From Actinomadura hibisca NBRC 15177 (lineage in GTDB: Bacteria; Actinomycetota; Actinomycetes; Streptosporangiales; Streptosporangiaceae), in the NCBI RefSeq assembly GCF_001552635.1, contig NZ_BCRO01000026.1:166088-230087 (forward strand): a stretch of 64,000 nt of DNA. The letters run 5' to 3'. The notes beneath the pieces are model-generated. The model ran no database searches, was not told where the DNA came from, and was given only the letters and a program-made list of their open reading frames with translations. Positions 50,912 to 58,914 of this stretch are shown piece by piece. Every line of letters starts with the position of its first letter. The stretch's first letter is position 1. Position numbers and translations under genes: made by a program.

Positions 50912-51888
50912 CGCAGTTCCTCGATCCGCGCGGCGGGCAGCCGCTCGGCGACCTTGGTGGCCTCCGCGACGCGCGGCAGCTCCCGCGCGGAGTCGAGCAC
51001 GATGTGCGCGCTCGGCTCCGCGTGGACGCTGGTGAACGCCACGCCCACCGGAATCTGCACGAAGTCGCCAGGCACCAAGCGGACCGTGCCGCGCTGGGTG
51101 ACCAGGGTCCGCTCGCCGGAAAGCTGGTACTGGATCTCCACGGCGTTGCGGATGCGCCGGTAGACACGCCCGTCGGACGCCTCATTCCAGACGCGGCCGA
51201 TCAGGACGTCGGCGCTGCGGTACAGCCAGGTGGTGCCGGGAGTGTCGGCGGGCCGCAGGATCTGGAGCCGCTCGGTCTCGGTCTTCGCGTGCTCCAGCAG
51301 GGTCAGCTCGTCCATGGGCGCCATGACGATGTCGTGGCCGGTGCCGCCGAGGCATTCGGTGATCAGCTCGTTGGTGACCACGGGCTCCCAGCCGTCGAAC
51401 GGCGGGATCAGCACCTCCGAGACCCGGTCGGCGGGGTGGGCCTCGCTGACGGGCGCGGGCACGTAGAACAGCACGTGGATGTCCTCGCGGCCGTAGTTGT
51501 CGTGCGCGACGCCGACGGGCAGCCGGGAGAAGTCGCCGGGGACGAGATCGACGCTGCCGAGGTCGGTCATCAGCGACCGCACGCCCGCCACCTGGTAGGA
51601 CATCTCGTCCACGTCGCAGTTGCGGTGGTAGAAGGGCTGGCGGTTGTTCATCGTCTGCCATTCCAGCCGCAGGTGGGCGCTCTCGTAGACGCCGCGCGGG
51701 TGGGCGAACGGCTGCTCGACGTACTCGGGGGGAAAGTGCACGACCTCGATCGGGGGATGGTCGCGCCACCGCTTGCGGCCGTCGGCGGCGGCCAGCGGAC
51801 CGGCGAGCAACAACTCCTCCTCGCGGAGGAAGACGCGCGGCGCGGCGGTGAACGGGAAGGTCTCGAAATGTTCGTGGACGGCGCTCAT
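50908..51888 (-). CDS. bicupin dioxygenase-like protein, copy B
   Basis: A 326-residue paralogue of the protein at 35.7 kb with both cupins conserved: QPFYHRNCDVDEMSYQVAG and GDFSRLPVGVAHDN, then RVYRRIRNAVEIQYQLSGE and GDFVQIPVGVAF. In the second cupin the His of copy A (T-H-R-D) is replaced by Ile-Arg-Asn. Only the first cupin therefore keeps a plausible metal site in both copies, which identifies it as the likelier catalytic domain. Start coupled (TGATG) to the TAXI-C stop. Confidence 0.78.
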   Translation of the reverse strand: MSAVHEHFETFPFTAAPRVFLREEELLLAGPLAAADGRKRWRDHPPIEVVHFPPEYVEQPFAHPRGVYESAHLRLEWQTMNNRQPFYHRNCDVDEMSYQVAGVRSLMTDLGSVDLVPGDFSRLPVGVAHDNYGREDIHVLFYVPAPVSEAHPADRVSEVLIPPFDGWEPVVTNELITECLGGTGHDIVMAPMDELTLLEHAKTETERLQILRPADTPGTTWLYRSADVLIGRVWNEASDGRVYRRIRNAVEIQYQLSGERTLVTQRGTVRLVPGDFVQIPVGVAFTSVHAEPSAHIVLDSARELPRVAEATKVAERLPAARIEELR

Positions 51889-52850
51889 CAGTCCTCCAGG
51901 TATCCGTGGTCGCGGTAGTAGGTCTCGGCTCCCGGGTGCAGCGGGACGGGCAGGTCCCGGCAGACCTCGCGCATGTCGACGGGGCTGGTCAGCGGCCTGG
52001 TGGGGCCGGTGAAGCGGGCCGAGACCGTGTCCTTCTGCTCGTCCAGGGCGCGGACGGCGAGGCCGACCAGCTCGTCGGGGGTGTCGGCGGCGGTGTAGAG
52101 CACCCAGCCGGAGAAGTCGATGGTCGGGACGTCCTGATCGACGCCGCGCAACCGGCCCCGCTCGATGACGCCCGCGGGCATCCCCATCGCGACGGCGCGG
52201 CGCAACACGTCGTCGTCCAGCGGCAGGAAGGTCAGGTCGTACAGGGTGGTGAGCTTCTGCCAGCGCACCGTCATGATCGCCTCGTCGAAGACGGCGTCGA
52301 AGGACGGGTCGGCGGGCACGGCGTCCGGGGAGTTCTGCGAGCGGGGCCGGTCGTTGAGCAGCTCGCCGCCCCAGGTTTCGAGGTCCTCCTGCGAGAACCC
52401 GTACCAGCCGAGGATCTCGTCCATGACCCAGCGGGCGGGGTGGCCCATCTCCCGGCCCGGCATGGAGATCTTCAGCGCGCGCCGCTCGTCGCGGAGCTGT
52501 CCCAGGCTGGTGATGCCGGTTTCCGTTCGCACGGCGAGCGCGAGACGGTCGTCGTGCGCGAAACCGGCGACGGCTTTGAGGGGGAGCGGCTCGGCGTAGG
52601 GGCCCTTGCCCTCGCACGCCATGCGCAGTGCCCAGGTGGGGGTGGTGATGGCGAACTGGTAGCGGCCCTCGGCCACCAGCCGGGGGCCGTCCATGCCGAG
52701 CCGGGCGGGCGGGGTGCCGGTGACGGCCGCGATGGTCGAGCCGTCGGGCAGCGGACTGCGGTAGCCGCCCATGCCGTTGGCGAGCAGGCTGCCGATGTTC
52801 ATCCAGTTCTGGCCCGGACAGAGGATCCGGACGTCAACGGCGTCCTTCAT
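51888..52850 (-). CDS. signal-less TAXI-type solute-binding-fold protein, copy C
   Basis: A 320-residue diverged relative of TAXI-A/B. It opens MKDAVDVRILCPGQNWMNIG, without a signal peptide. It retains YQFAITTPTWALRMA (equivalent of HVALTTPAAF), FAHDDRLALAVRTETGITSL, the conserved TWGGELLNDRPRSQ segment and the PLHPGAETYYRDHG end of TAXI proteins. The start lies within the FAH-B stop (ATGA overlap), leaving no room for a missed export signal. It is the second gene of the nine-gene unit. Function presumably parallels copies A/B on another ligand. Confidence 0.76.
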   Translation of the reverse strand: MKDAVDVRILCPGQNWMNIGSLLANGMGGYRSPLPDGSTIAAVTGTPPARLGMDGPRLVAEGRYQFAITTPTWALRMACEGKGPYAEPLPLKAVAGFAHDDRLALAVRTETGITSLGQLRDERRALKISMPGREMGHPARWVMDEILGWYGFSQEDLETWGGELLNDRPRSQNSPDAVPADPSFDAVFDEAIMTVRWQKLTTLYDLTFLPLDDDVLRRAVAMGMPAGVIERGRLRGVDQDVPTIDFSGWVLYTAADTPDELVGLAVRALDEQKDTVSARFTGPTRPLTSPVDMREVCRDLPVPLHPGAETYYRDHGYLED

Positions 52851-53674
52851 GCTCGCGCCTCGGCGCGGACGGTGTTGCGCAGCGTGCCGATCTCGCTGAT
52901 CTCGACCTCCACCACGTCGCCGTCGGTGAGGAACACCTGCGGGTCGCGGCGGAAGCCGACGCCGCCGGGCGTGCCGGTCAGGATGACGTCGCCCGGTTCG
53001 AGCCGGGTGAACTGCGACGTCACCGCGACCAGCTCGGGCACGTCGAAGATCATGCGATCGGTGCTGGACGCCTGCATCTGCGCGCCGTTGAGGCGGAGCG
53101 TGATGTCGAGCTTGCCGGGGTCGATCTCGTCGGCGGTGACCAGGGCGGGGCCGAGGGGCGTCGAGCCGTCCCACGCCTTGCCCTGCATCCACTGGTGGGT
53201 CTTGTACTGGAAGTCGCGCATCGTGACGTCGTTGCAGACGGTGTAGCCGAGGACGTGGTCCAGGGCGTCCGCGCGGGAGATCCGCCGCCCCGCCCGGCCG
53301 ATGACGACGGCCAGCTCGGCTTCGTAGTCGACCTGGGCGGACTCGGGCGGCAGCAGGATGTCCGCGCCGTGGCCGATCAGGTTGGAGGCGAACTTGGGGA
53401 ACAGGACCGGGTAGGTCGGCAGGTCCCGCTTGGTCTCCTCGACGTGCGCGCGGTAGTTCAGGCCGACGCAGAAGACCTTGCCGGGGACGGCGACGGGCAG
53501 CAGCGTCACCTCGGCCAGGTCGGTGCCGGTCTCCTCCGCTTCGGCGTCGGCCAGGCGCTCGGCCGGGACGGTGCGGTCGATGCGGTCGATGCCGCGCAGC
53601 CGGTGCACGGTGCCCTGGTCGAGCCGGCCGAGCGCCTCGGCGCCGTTGCCGTCCCGGTAGGCGACGTACCTCAC
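52847..53674 (-). CDS. fumarylacetoacetate hydrolase (FAH) family protein, copy B
   Basis: A 275-residue FAH enzyme: FCVGLNYRAHVEETK, YPVLFPKFASNLIG, metal-binding QVDYEAELAVVIG, YTVCNDVTMRDFQ and LTGTPGGVGFRR. It resembles acylpyruvate/fumarylpyruvate hydrolases more than copy A does. GTG at 53674 has GGGAGGCTC upstream, so the longer frame to 53719 is not used. It is the first gene of the nine-gene leftward unit and thus nearest the promoter region holding a CTGTAT-N4-ATACAG palindrome. Confidence 0.92.
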   Translation of the reverse strand: MRYVAYRDGNGAEALGRLDQGTVHRLRGIDRIDRTVPAERLADAEAEETGTDLAEVTLLPVAVPGKVFCVGLNYRAHVEETKRDLPTYPVLFPKFASNLIGHGADILLPPESAQVDYEAELAVVIGRAGRRISRADALDHVLGYTVCNDVTMRDFQYKTHQWMQGKAWDGSTPLGPALVTADEIDPGKLDITLRLNGAQMQASSTDRMIFDVPELVAVTSQFTRLEPGDVILTGTPGGVGFRRDPQVFLTDGDVVEVEISEIGTLRNTVRAEARA

Positions 53675-53702
53675 ACGAGCCTCCCATTCCGACTCAGGAT
53701 GT

Positions 53703-53740
53703 CCTGAATATCGGGTCATAGATCCTGTATTTCGATACAG
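53703..53740. promoter_or_regulatory. operator elements upstream of the nine-gene unit
   Basis: Two elements lie before the FAH-B start. cctgaatatc (53703-53712) resembles the CTGAAT-type half-sites near the IclR genes. CTGTAT-ttcg-ATACAG (53725-53740) is a perfect 6-bp-arm palindrome. They probably bind one of the IclR regulators and another dimeric regulator; assignment is inferred. Confidence 0.5.
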
Positions 53741-53822
53741 CTCACCCTAGGGCAGTCCCTTGAAGGTGAGCTAGGAGGTTCCTGGAAAAGAGAATGAAGA
53801 ACCTGTTATTCAGGACGCGTGC

Positions 53823-54893
53823 TTACGCGATGACGGAGATCCGCTCCGCGGGCAGCTCCAACCAGACCTCGTCGCCCGACGCCACCGGCAGTTCCGGGTC
53901 CTGCCGGGCCGTCCACACGACGTCCGCCACCCGGACGTGGCACTCGACGCTGTCGCCGACGAACATCGACCGTTCTATCTCGCCCCGCACCAGGTTGGGC
54001 ACGCCCTCCGGACGGACCTGGTGCAGCCGCAACGCCTCCGGCCGGACGGCCAGCAGCACCGCGTCACCGGCCGTCGCGGCGGGCGCGCCCGGCACGTCCA
54101 GCTCGCCGAGCGCGGTCCGCACCCGCTTGCCGTCGCAGCGGACACCGTCCAGGAAGTTCGTCGTGCCGACGAAGTCGGCGGCGAACCGCGAGGCGGGCCG
54201 CTGGTAGATCTCGCGCGGCGTGCCCTCCTGGACGATCCGCCCCGCGCGCATCACCGCGATCCGGCTCGACATGCTGAGCGCCTCGTCCTGGTCGTGCGTC
54301 ACCAGCAGCGTGGTGACCCCGATCTCCTGCTGGAGGGCGGCCAGCTCGGCGCGCATCGCCGCGCGCAGCTTGGCGTCGAGGTTGGACAGCGGCTCGTCCA
54401 GCAGCAGCAGTTTCGGCCGCCGCACCAGGGCGCGGGCGAGCGCCAGCCGTTGCTGCTGGCCGCCCGACAGCTGGGTGGACATGCGGTCCTCGTAACCGTC
54501 CAGGTGGACGGCGGCGAGCGCCTCCTCGACCCGCCGCCGGATCTCCTTCTTCGGCACCTTGGCGACGCGGAGGGGGAAGGCGGCGTTGGCGAACACCGTC
54601 ATGTGCGGCCAGATGCCGTAGCTCTGGAACACCATGCCGATGTCCCGCTTGTTGGGCGGGACGAAGACCGGCCCGCCCGCGACGAGAGTGCCGTCGATGA
54701 CGATCCGCCCGCCGTCGGGACGTTCCAGCCCCGCGACGGCGCGCAGGGTGGAGGTCTTCCCGCACCCCGACGGGCCGAGCAGCGTGTAGATCTCGCCCTC
54801 GCGCAGCTCGAAGCCGACCTCGTCGATGGCCTTGACCACCGTGTCTGCGGCGGTGAACGCCTGGTGCAGTCCTTCGACCGTGAGCGGCGCCAT
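53823..54893 (-). CDS. ABC transporter ATP-binding protein (FbpC/PotA-type)
   Basis: A 356-residue ABC ATPase. Walker A GPSGCGKT near residue 40, Q-loop VFQSYGIWPHMTVF, signature LSGGQQQRLALARALV, Walker B LLLLDEPLSNLD, switch His in LVTHDQDEAL, then a C-terminal TOBE-like domain (about 280-356). It energises the permease encoded immediately upstream (its start abuts the permease stop). The type is that of Fe(III), polyamine, phosphonate or small-molecule importers. Confidence 0.93.
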   Translation of the reverse strand: MAPLTVEGLHQAFTAADTVVKAIDEVGFELREGEIYTLLGPSGCGKTSTLRAVAGLERPDGGRIVIDGTLVAGGPVFVPPNKRDIGMVFQSYGIWPHMTVFANAAFPLRVAKVPKKEIRRRVEEALAAVHLDGYEDRMSTQLSGGQQQRLALARALVRRPKLLLLDEPLSNLDAKLRAAMRAELAALQQEIGVTTLLVTHDQDEALSMSSRIAVMRAGRIVQEGTPREIYQRPASRFAADFVGTTNFLDGVRCDGKRVRTALGELDVPGAPAATAGDAVLLAVRPEALRLHQVRPEGVPNLVRGEIERSMFVGDSVECHVRVADVVWTARQDPELPVASGDEVWLELPAERISVIA

Positions 54894-56651
54894 CTAGACC
54901 GCCTTCCCTGGGTTGGTGCGGGTGAGCAGGAGGAACACGACGACGACCGGGGCCATGCAGCCGACCATCAGCAGGGTCACCGCCGAGGAGGCCCCGACCT
55001 GACCCGAGCTGAACAACGTCCACGACGCGACCGACAGCGTGAGGGTGTCCTGCGAGCCGATCAGCGTCGGGACGGTCAGGTCCCGCAAGCTCAGCAGCGC
55101 CAGCCACAACCACGTGTAGGTGAGCACCGGGCGCAGCAGCGGGAGGGTGATCCGGCGGACGGCCGTCCACGCCGACGCGCCCGACATCGCCGCCGACTCC
55201 TCCAGCTCGGCGTGGATCTGGAGGAGGCCCGCGTTGAACATCCGGGTGCCGAACGCCACTTGGATGAGCGCCATCACCCCGACCAGCAGGGCGAGCGACC
55301 CGTACAGCCCGTACCAGCCGCGCGTCCAGTACAGGGCGGCGGTCATCGCGCCGAACGCGAAGATCGTGCCCGGGATGGCCTGGGGGAGGAACGCGACGAG
55401 GTCGTAGGCGTACCGGTAACGCCCCCGAGCGCGGACCGCGACGAAGGAGAACGCCAGGCTGAGCAGCACGGCGACCGTGGGCGCCAGCACCATGACCTTG
55501 ACCGAGTTCTCCAGCCCGCGCAGCACGAACGACCAGTCGAGGCCCCGGTAGTTGTCGAGCGAGACGGCTTGCAGCGCCGCCGCCGAGGGCTTCTGCACGA
55601 ACGGCAGCAACGAGATCCACAGGACCATCAGCAGCGGCAGGATCGTGGACCACAGGAAGTACCCCACGACGAACGCCCACGCCGCCACCCGCCACCGGCC
55701 GAGCCGGATCCGCGCAGGTTGACGGCCCTTGCCCGCGACGACTTGGTACTTGCGGCCCGATCGCAACGTCCGCTGGTACCACAGGCCGAAGGCGATCCCG
55801 ATGAGGATCATGACGGCGCTGAACGCGGCGGGGATGCCGTGCTCGGGCCGTCCCGCCGACGGGTTGGCCGCGACGAACAGGTAGCTGCTGAACACGTAGA
55901 CGCGGTTCGACAGCCCCATGATGAGGGGGATGTCGAGCGAGGACACCGCGATCGTCCCCGCGAACAGGGCGCTGCCGAGCAACCCCGGGCGGATCAGCGG
56001 CAGCGTCACGGTGCGCAGCACCCGCCACGCGCCCGCGCCGGACGCGCGGGCCGCCTCCTCCAGCGCGCCGTCGAGGTTGCGCAGGCTGGCCGAGACCATG
56101 GAGAACACCAGCGCCGACAGCGCCAGCCCTTCGACGAAGCCCATGCCCACCAGCGACACGATGTTCACCGGGGCCTTCTCCAGCGCGAACGCCTCCACGA
56201 GCCACTGGTTGATCGCGCCGATGCGGGGATGGAACAGGAAGATCCAGCCCATCGCGGTGAAGAACCCGGGGATGAGGATGCGCAGCACCATCGCGGTGGT
56301 GACGGTCCGCTCCCAGCCGAAGTCGGTGCGCTCCACCAGCAGCGCGAGCGCCGTGCCGAAGAAGAGCGCGACGGCGAGCGACACCGCCACGTAGACGACC
56401 GTGTTGACGACGACCTCCCAGACCTGGGAGTCGCCGAACAGGGACGTGAAGTTGTGCAGCGTCAACGCGCCGTCCGGCTGCCCGTGCGCGCGAAAGCCGA
56501 GGTAGACCACCAGCACGAGCAGCCCGACGATGGCGACCGCCGGGAAGGCGGCCAGGACGGCGAGCGTCCCGGGCAGGGACGGGCGGCGGCGCGTGGCGGA
56601 CGCCGGGGGAGTCTCAGTGGCGCTGGTGCGTTCCGGTGCCGTGACGGTCAT
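54894..56651 (-). CDS. ABC transporter permease (two fused BPD domains, FbpB-like)
   Basis: A 585-residue membrane protein with about 12 helices in two halves. Each half carries an EAA loop: LEEAARASGAGAWRVLRTVT (near 225) and LEESAAMSGASAWTAVRRIT (near 500). The fused-permease layout is that of the FbpB/iron(III) and related importers. The ATG overlaps the stop of the binding-protein gene by 4 nt. The N-terminal ~25 residues are cytosolic and Thr/Ala-rich. Confidence 0.92.
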   Translation of the reverse strand: MTVTAPERTSATETPPASATRRRPSLPGTLAVLAAFPAVAIVGLLVLVVYLGFRAHGQPDGALTLHNFTSLFGDSQVWEVVVNTVVYVAVSLAVALFFGTALALLVERTDFGWERTVTTAMVLRILIPGFFTAMGWIFLFHPRIGAINQWLVEAFALEKAPVNIVSLVGMGFVEGLALSALVFSMVSASLRNLDGALEEAARASGAGAWRVLRTVTLPLIRPGLLGSALFAGTIAVSSLDIPLIMGLSNRVYVFSSYLFVAANPSAGRPEHGIPAAFSAVMILIGIAFGLWYQRTLRSGRKYQVVAGKGRQPARIRLGRWRVAAWAFVVGYFLWSTILPLLMVLWISLLPFVQKPSAAALQAVSLDNYRGLDWSFVLRGLENSVKVMVLAPTVAVLLSLAFSFVAVRARGRYRYAYDLVAFLPQAIPGTIFAFGAMTAALYWTRGWYGLYGSLALLVGVMALIQVAFGTRMFNAGLLQIHAELEESAAMSGASAWTAVRRITLPLLRPVLTYTWLWLALLSLRDLTVPTLIGSQDTLTLSVASWTLFSSGQVGASSAVTLLMVGCMAPVVVVFLLLTRTNPGKAV

Positions 56652-57781
56652 TTCTTCGTCAGCAGCTTCACCAGCTCCTCCTTGTAGGCGGTGTTGTAGA
56701 GGTCGGCGTGGGCGGCGGCGAACGCGTAGTCGGCGCGGGTGAACTTCACGCCCTTGGCCTCGAACTCCTTGATCTGCTGAGCGGTCCGGCTGCCGGGCTG
56801 GCGGCTGTCGTCGGCGAGGTCGCCCGCGAAGACCAGCTTCTGGGCCTCGGGGGTGGCCAGCCAGCTCACGAAGAGCTTGGCGACGTTCGGGTGCCGGGAG
56901 TTCTTGGGCACGCCCACGTAGCGGGTGGAGATGATCGCGGCGTCCTTGAGCACGGCCGTGGCGAGGGGCGCGCCCTTGGCGGCGAACACGTCGCCGATGT
57001 TCTTCCCGCAGGAGATCCACAGGGCGGCGAACTCGCCCGAGGCGATGCGGCTGAGCTCACCGCACCCGAGGTACCCGGCGGCCTTGAACCCCTGGAGGTA
57101 GGAGTGCAGACCGGGGGTGCCGAGCGCCTCCTCGGCCCCGAGGACGTTGAACTGCGCGGCGTAGGGGGTGCTGGCCACGGGCTGGGTGAGCTTGAGGACG
57201 TCGGCCGATGTCTGCGGCACCTTGTCCGCCGGGATCAGCGTCTTGTTGTAGGTGAAGCCGGGCATCAGGTCCAGCAGCGGGAGCACGGTGCCGTCGGCGT
57301 TGGCCAGGTCCTTGGTCCAGGGCGCGATCTTCGCCCAGTCGACCTTCGCGAGCGCGCCGTCGCGGCGCGGCCCGAGGCCGAAGGCCAGCTCGGCGTTGCC
57401 GAGGTAGGCGTCGGAGGAGGCGTGGCTCTTGGCCTTGTACTCCTGGCTGAGCTTGGCGGCGGTGGCCGGGAGGTTCTGGTTCGGGGTGAGCGTGATCTTC
57501 AGGTTGAGGCCGTAGGCGGTGTTGAAGGCGTCGGTGAGCGTCTTGACGGTCTTGGGGCCGTCCAGACCCCAGTTGAGGTCGAGGGCGCCCTCCTTCTTCG
57601 CCGCGGCGACCAGCTCCGCCAGCGCCGGGTCGGCGGCCACCCGCTTGCTCGCCACGTCCGCGATCCGCGCGTCCACCTTGCCGGTGTCGTCGTTGGAGCC
57701 GCAGGCGGCCGTCAGGCCCGCCGCGAGCAGCACCGCCGCCGCGGCGAACGGCGTGCCCTTGTCCAGAAGACGGAGCTTCAT
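56648..57781 (-). CDS. ABC transporter substrate-binding lipoprotein
   Basis: A 377-residue extracellular solute-binding protein of the Fbp/PotD-like group. The lipobox LTAAC puts the lipidated Cys near 27. The mature protein has LVAAAKKEGALDLNW at the start of lobe 1, as in Fbp-type proteins, and late RYVGVPKNSRHPNVAKLFVSW and WLATPEAQKLVF segments typical of them. No Tyr-Tyr iron motif is evident (YLGN, YNKTL), so an organic ligand is as likely as iron. It is first gene of the SBP-permease-ATPase operon. Confidence 0.9.
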   Translation of the reverse strand: MKLRLLDKGTPFAAAAVLLAAGLTAACGSNDDTGKVDARIADVASKRVAADPALAELVAAAKKEGALDLNWGLDGPKTVKTLTDAFNTAYGLNLKITLTPNQNLPATAAKLSQEYKAKSHASSDAYLGNAELAFGLGPRRDGALAKVDWAKIAPWTKDLANADGTVLPLLDLMPGFTYNKTLIPADKVPQTSADVLKLTQPVASTPYAAQFNVLGAEEALGTPGLHSYLQGFKAAGYLGCGELSRIASGEFAALWISCGKNIGDVFAAKGAPLATAVLKDAAIISTRYVGVPKNSRHPNVAKLFVSWLATPEAQKLVFAGDLADDSRQPGSRTAQQIKEFEAKGVKFTRADYAFAAAHADLYNTAYKEELVKLLTKK

Positions 57782-57800
57782 CCGAGCCCTCCTCGTTCAC

Positions 57801-57837
57801 ACTGTCCCAGTTGGCGGGACAGTGGTCCTGAATTATG
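57801..57837. promoter_or_regulatory. operator cluster before the ABC transporter
   Basis: ACTGTCCC (57801-57808), 7-base spacer, GGGACAGT (57816-57823): a perfect 8-bp-arm palindrome 20 bases before the start. It is followed by CTGAATTATG (57828-57837), a 10-mer repeated exactly at 58757-58766 upstream of IclR-1. This suggests the ABC operon is in the IclR-1 regulon. Confidence 0.58.
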
Positions 57838-57950
57838 CAACCGCCTTCCGGGGGTGGCAAGGGGTGAACGAGTCCTGGATCACACGGGCCTGTGACGGGC
57901 GACACATGACCTGCTCGCTGGGAAGGCTATGTGATCTGGGGAAATGACGG

Positions 57951-58742
57951 TCAGGAGTCGATCAGGCGGAGCCGGTCGCCGATCGTGGCGGCGGTCCGCC
58001 TGACGGCGGCGGACACCGTCGGCACCCGCGACACGGGGACACGATGCGACAGGGCGGCGACGCTCACGGCCGCGACGACCTCCCCGCGCGCGCCACGGAT
58101 CGGGGCCGCGACGCCGAGGACGTCGGGGTCCAGTTCGCCACGGCTCACGGCCAGCCCGTCCGCCTTGATCGACTCCAGCCGCTCGTACAGCTCGGCGGCG
58201 TCGGTGACGGTGGCCCCGGTGAAGCGCGGCAGCCGCTCCCGCCCGAGCGCGGCGGCGATCTCCTGCGGCGGGGCGTAGGCCAGCAGGACGAGCGCGGCCG
58301 CACCGGCGTTGATCGGCAGCACGTGCCCGCGCTCGTACGACAGCCGCACCGGATGGTCGGCCTCCTCGCGCTCCAGACAGACCACCGTCCCTCCGGTCCG
58401 CCGGGTCAGCAGGACGGTCTCGCCGACCTCGGCGGCCAGCTCCCGCATGAGCGGCCGGGCGATCTCCGACAGCCCGAGCCCTTTGCGGGCCAGCCGTGCC
58501 AGCTCGAACACGCGCGGGCCGAGCCGGTACCCGGCGGGCGGCTGCTCCTCGATGAAGCCGGACGCCACCAGGCTCTGGAGGTAGCGGTAGGCGGTGGAGC
58601 GGGCGACGCCCAGATGGTCGGCGATGTCGGTACCCGTCGCCACCGTGCGGTCGTCGTCGAACAGCAGGAGGATCTCCAGCGCCCTGTCGGCCGTGGAGTT
58701 CCGCTCCCGGTAGCCGCGCCCGCTCGACTTGTGTCCTGTCAT
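57951..58742 (-). CDS. IclR family regulator 1
   Basis: A 263-residue IclR protein. Winged HTH at about 15-75 (STADRALEILLLFDDDRTVA, then DHLGVARSTAYRYLQSLVAS) and an IclR ligand domain at about 85-260 (ELAAEVGETVLLTRR, VRLSYERGHVLPINAGAAAL, SRGELDPDVLGVAAP). IclR proteins commonly control aromatic-acid catabolism. ATG 58742 lacks a Shine-Dalgarno and may be leaderless. Divergent from an MDR gene; CTGAATTATG and CAGGA-N6-TCCTG motifs lie between them. It is strikingly similar to IclR-2 at 60.7 kb. Confidence 0.92.
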   Translation of the reverse strand: MTGHKSSGRGYRERNSTADRALEILLLFDDDRTVATGTDIADHLGVARSTAYRYLQSLVASGFIEEQPPAGYRLGPRVFELARLARKGLGLSEIARPLMRELAAEVGETVLLTRRTGGTVVCLEREEADHPVRLSYERGHVLPINAGAAALVLLAYAPPQEIAAALGRERLPRFTGATVTDAAELYERLESIKADGLAVSRGELDPDVLGVAAPIRGARGEVVAAVSVAALSHRVPVSRVPTVSAAVRRTAATIGDRLRLIDS

Positions 58743-58756
58743 GCAGGAAAAGATAG

Positions 58757-58833
58757 CTGAATTATGGGACTTTGCTGGGCGTATCGCGGGGTCTGCTCCT
58801 ACCCTGACGCCATAAATCAGGAACTTCATCCTG
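58757..58833. promoter_or_regulatory. IclR-1/MDR divergent operators
   Basis: CTGAATTATG (58757-58766) and, inverted, cataaatcag (58811-58820), the latter running into the palindrome CAGGA-acttca-TCCTG (58818-58833). A second CAGGA-N6-TCCTG copy sits at 60076-60091 upstream of the VOC gene, so the sites define a likely IclR operator. Confidence 0.62.
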
Positions 58834-58914
58834 CTCTGCGGGACCCACTCGATGTGGCGACCGCGCCGCCGGAACGGCCCGCGCGGGCGCGCGAGCCCGG
58901 GAAAGGCGCGGACC

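Noticed and set aside
53937..56687. A 916-codon rightward frame opposite the ABC transporter
   Set aside because: Antisense shadow with low-complexity Arg/Gln/His-rich sequence; the leftward permease and ATPase have complete family motifs.
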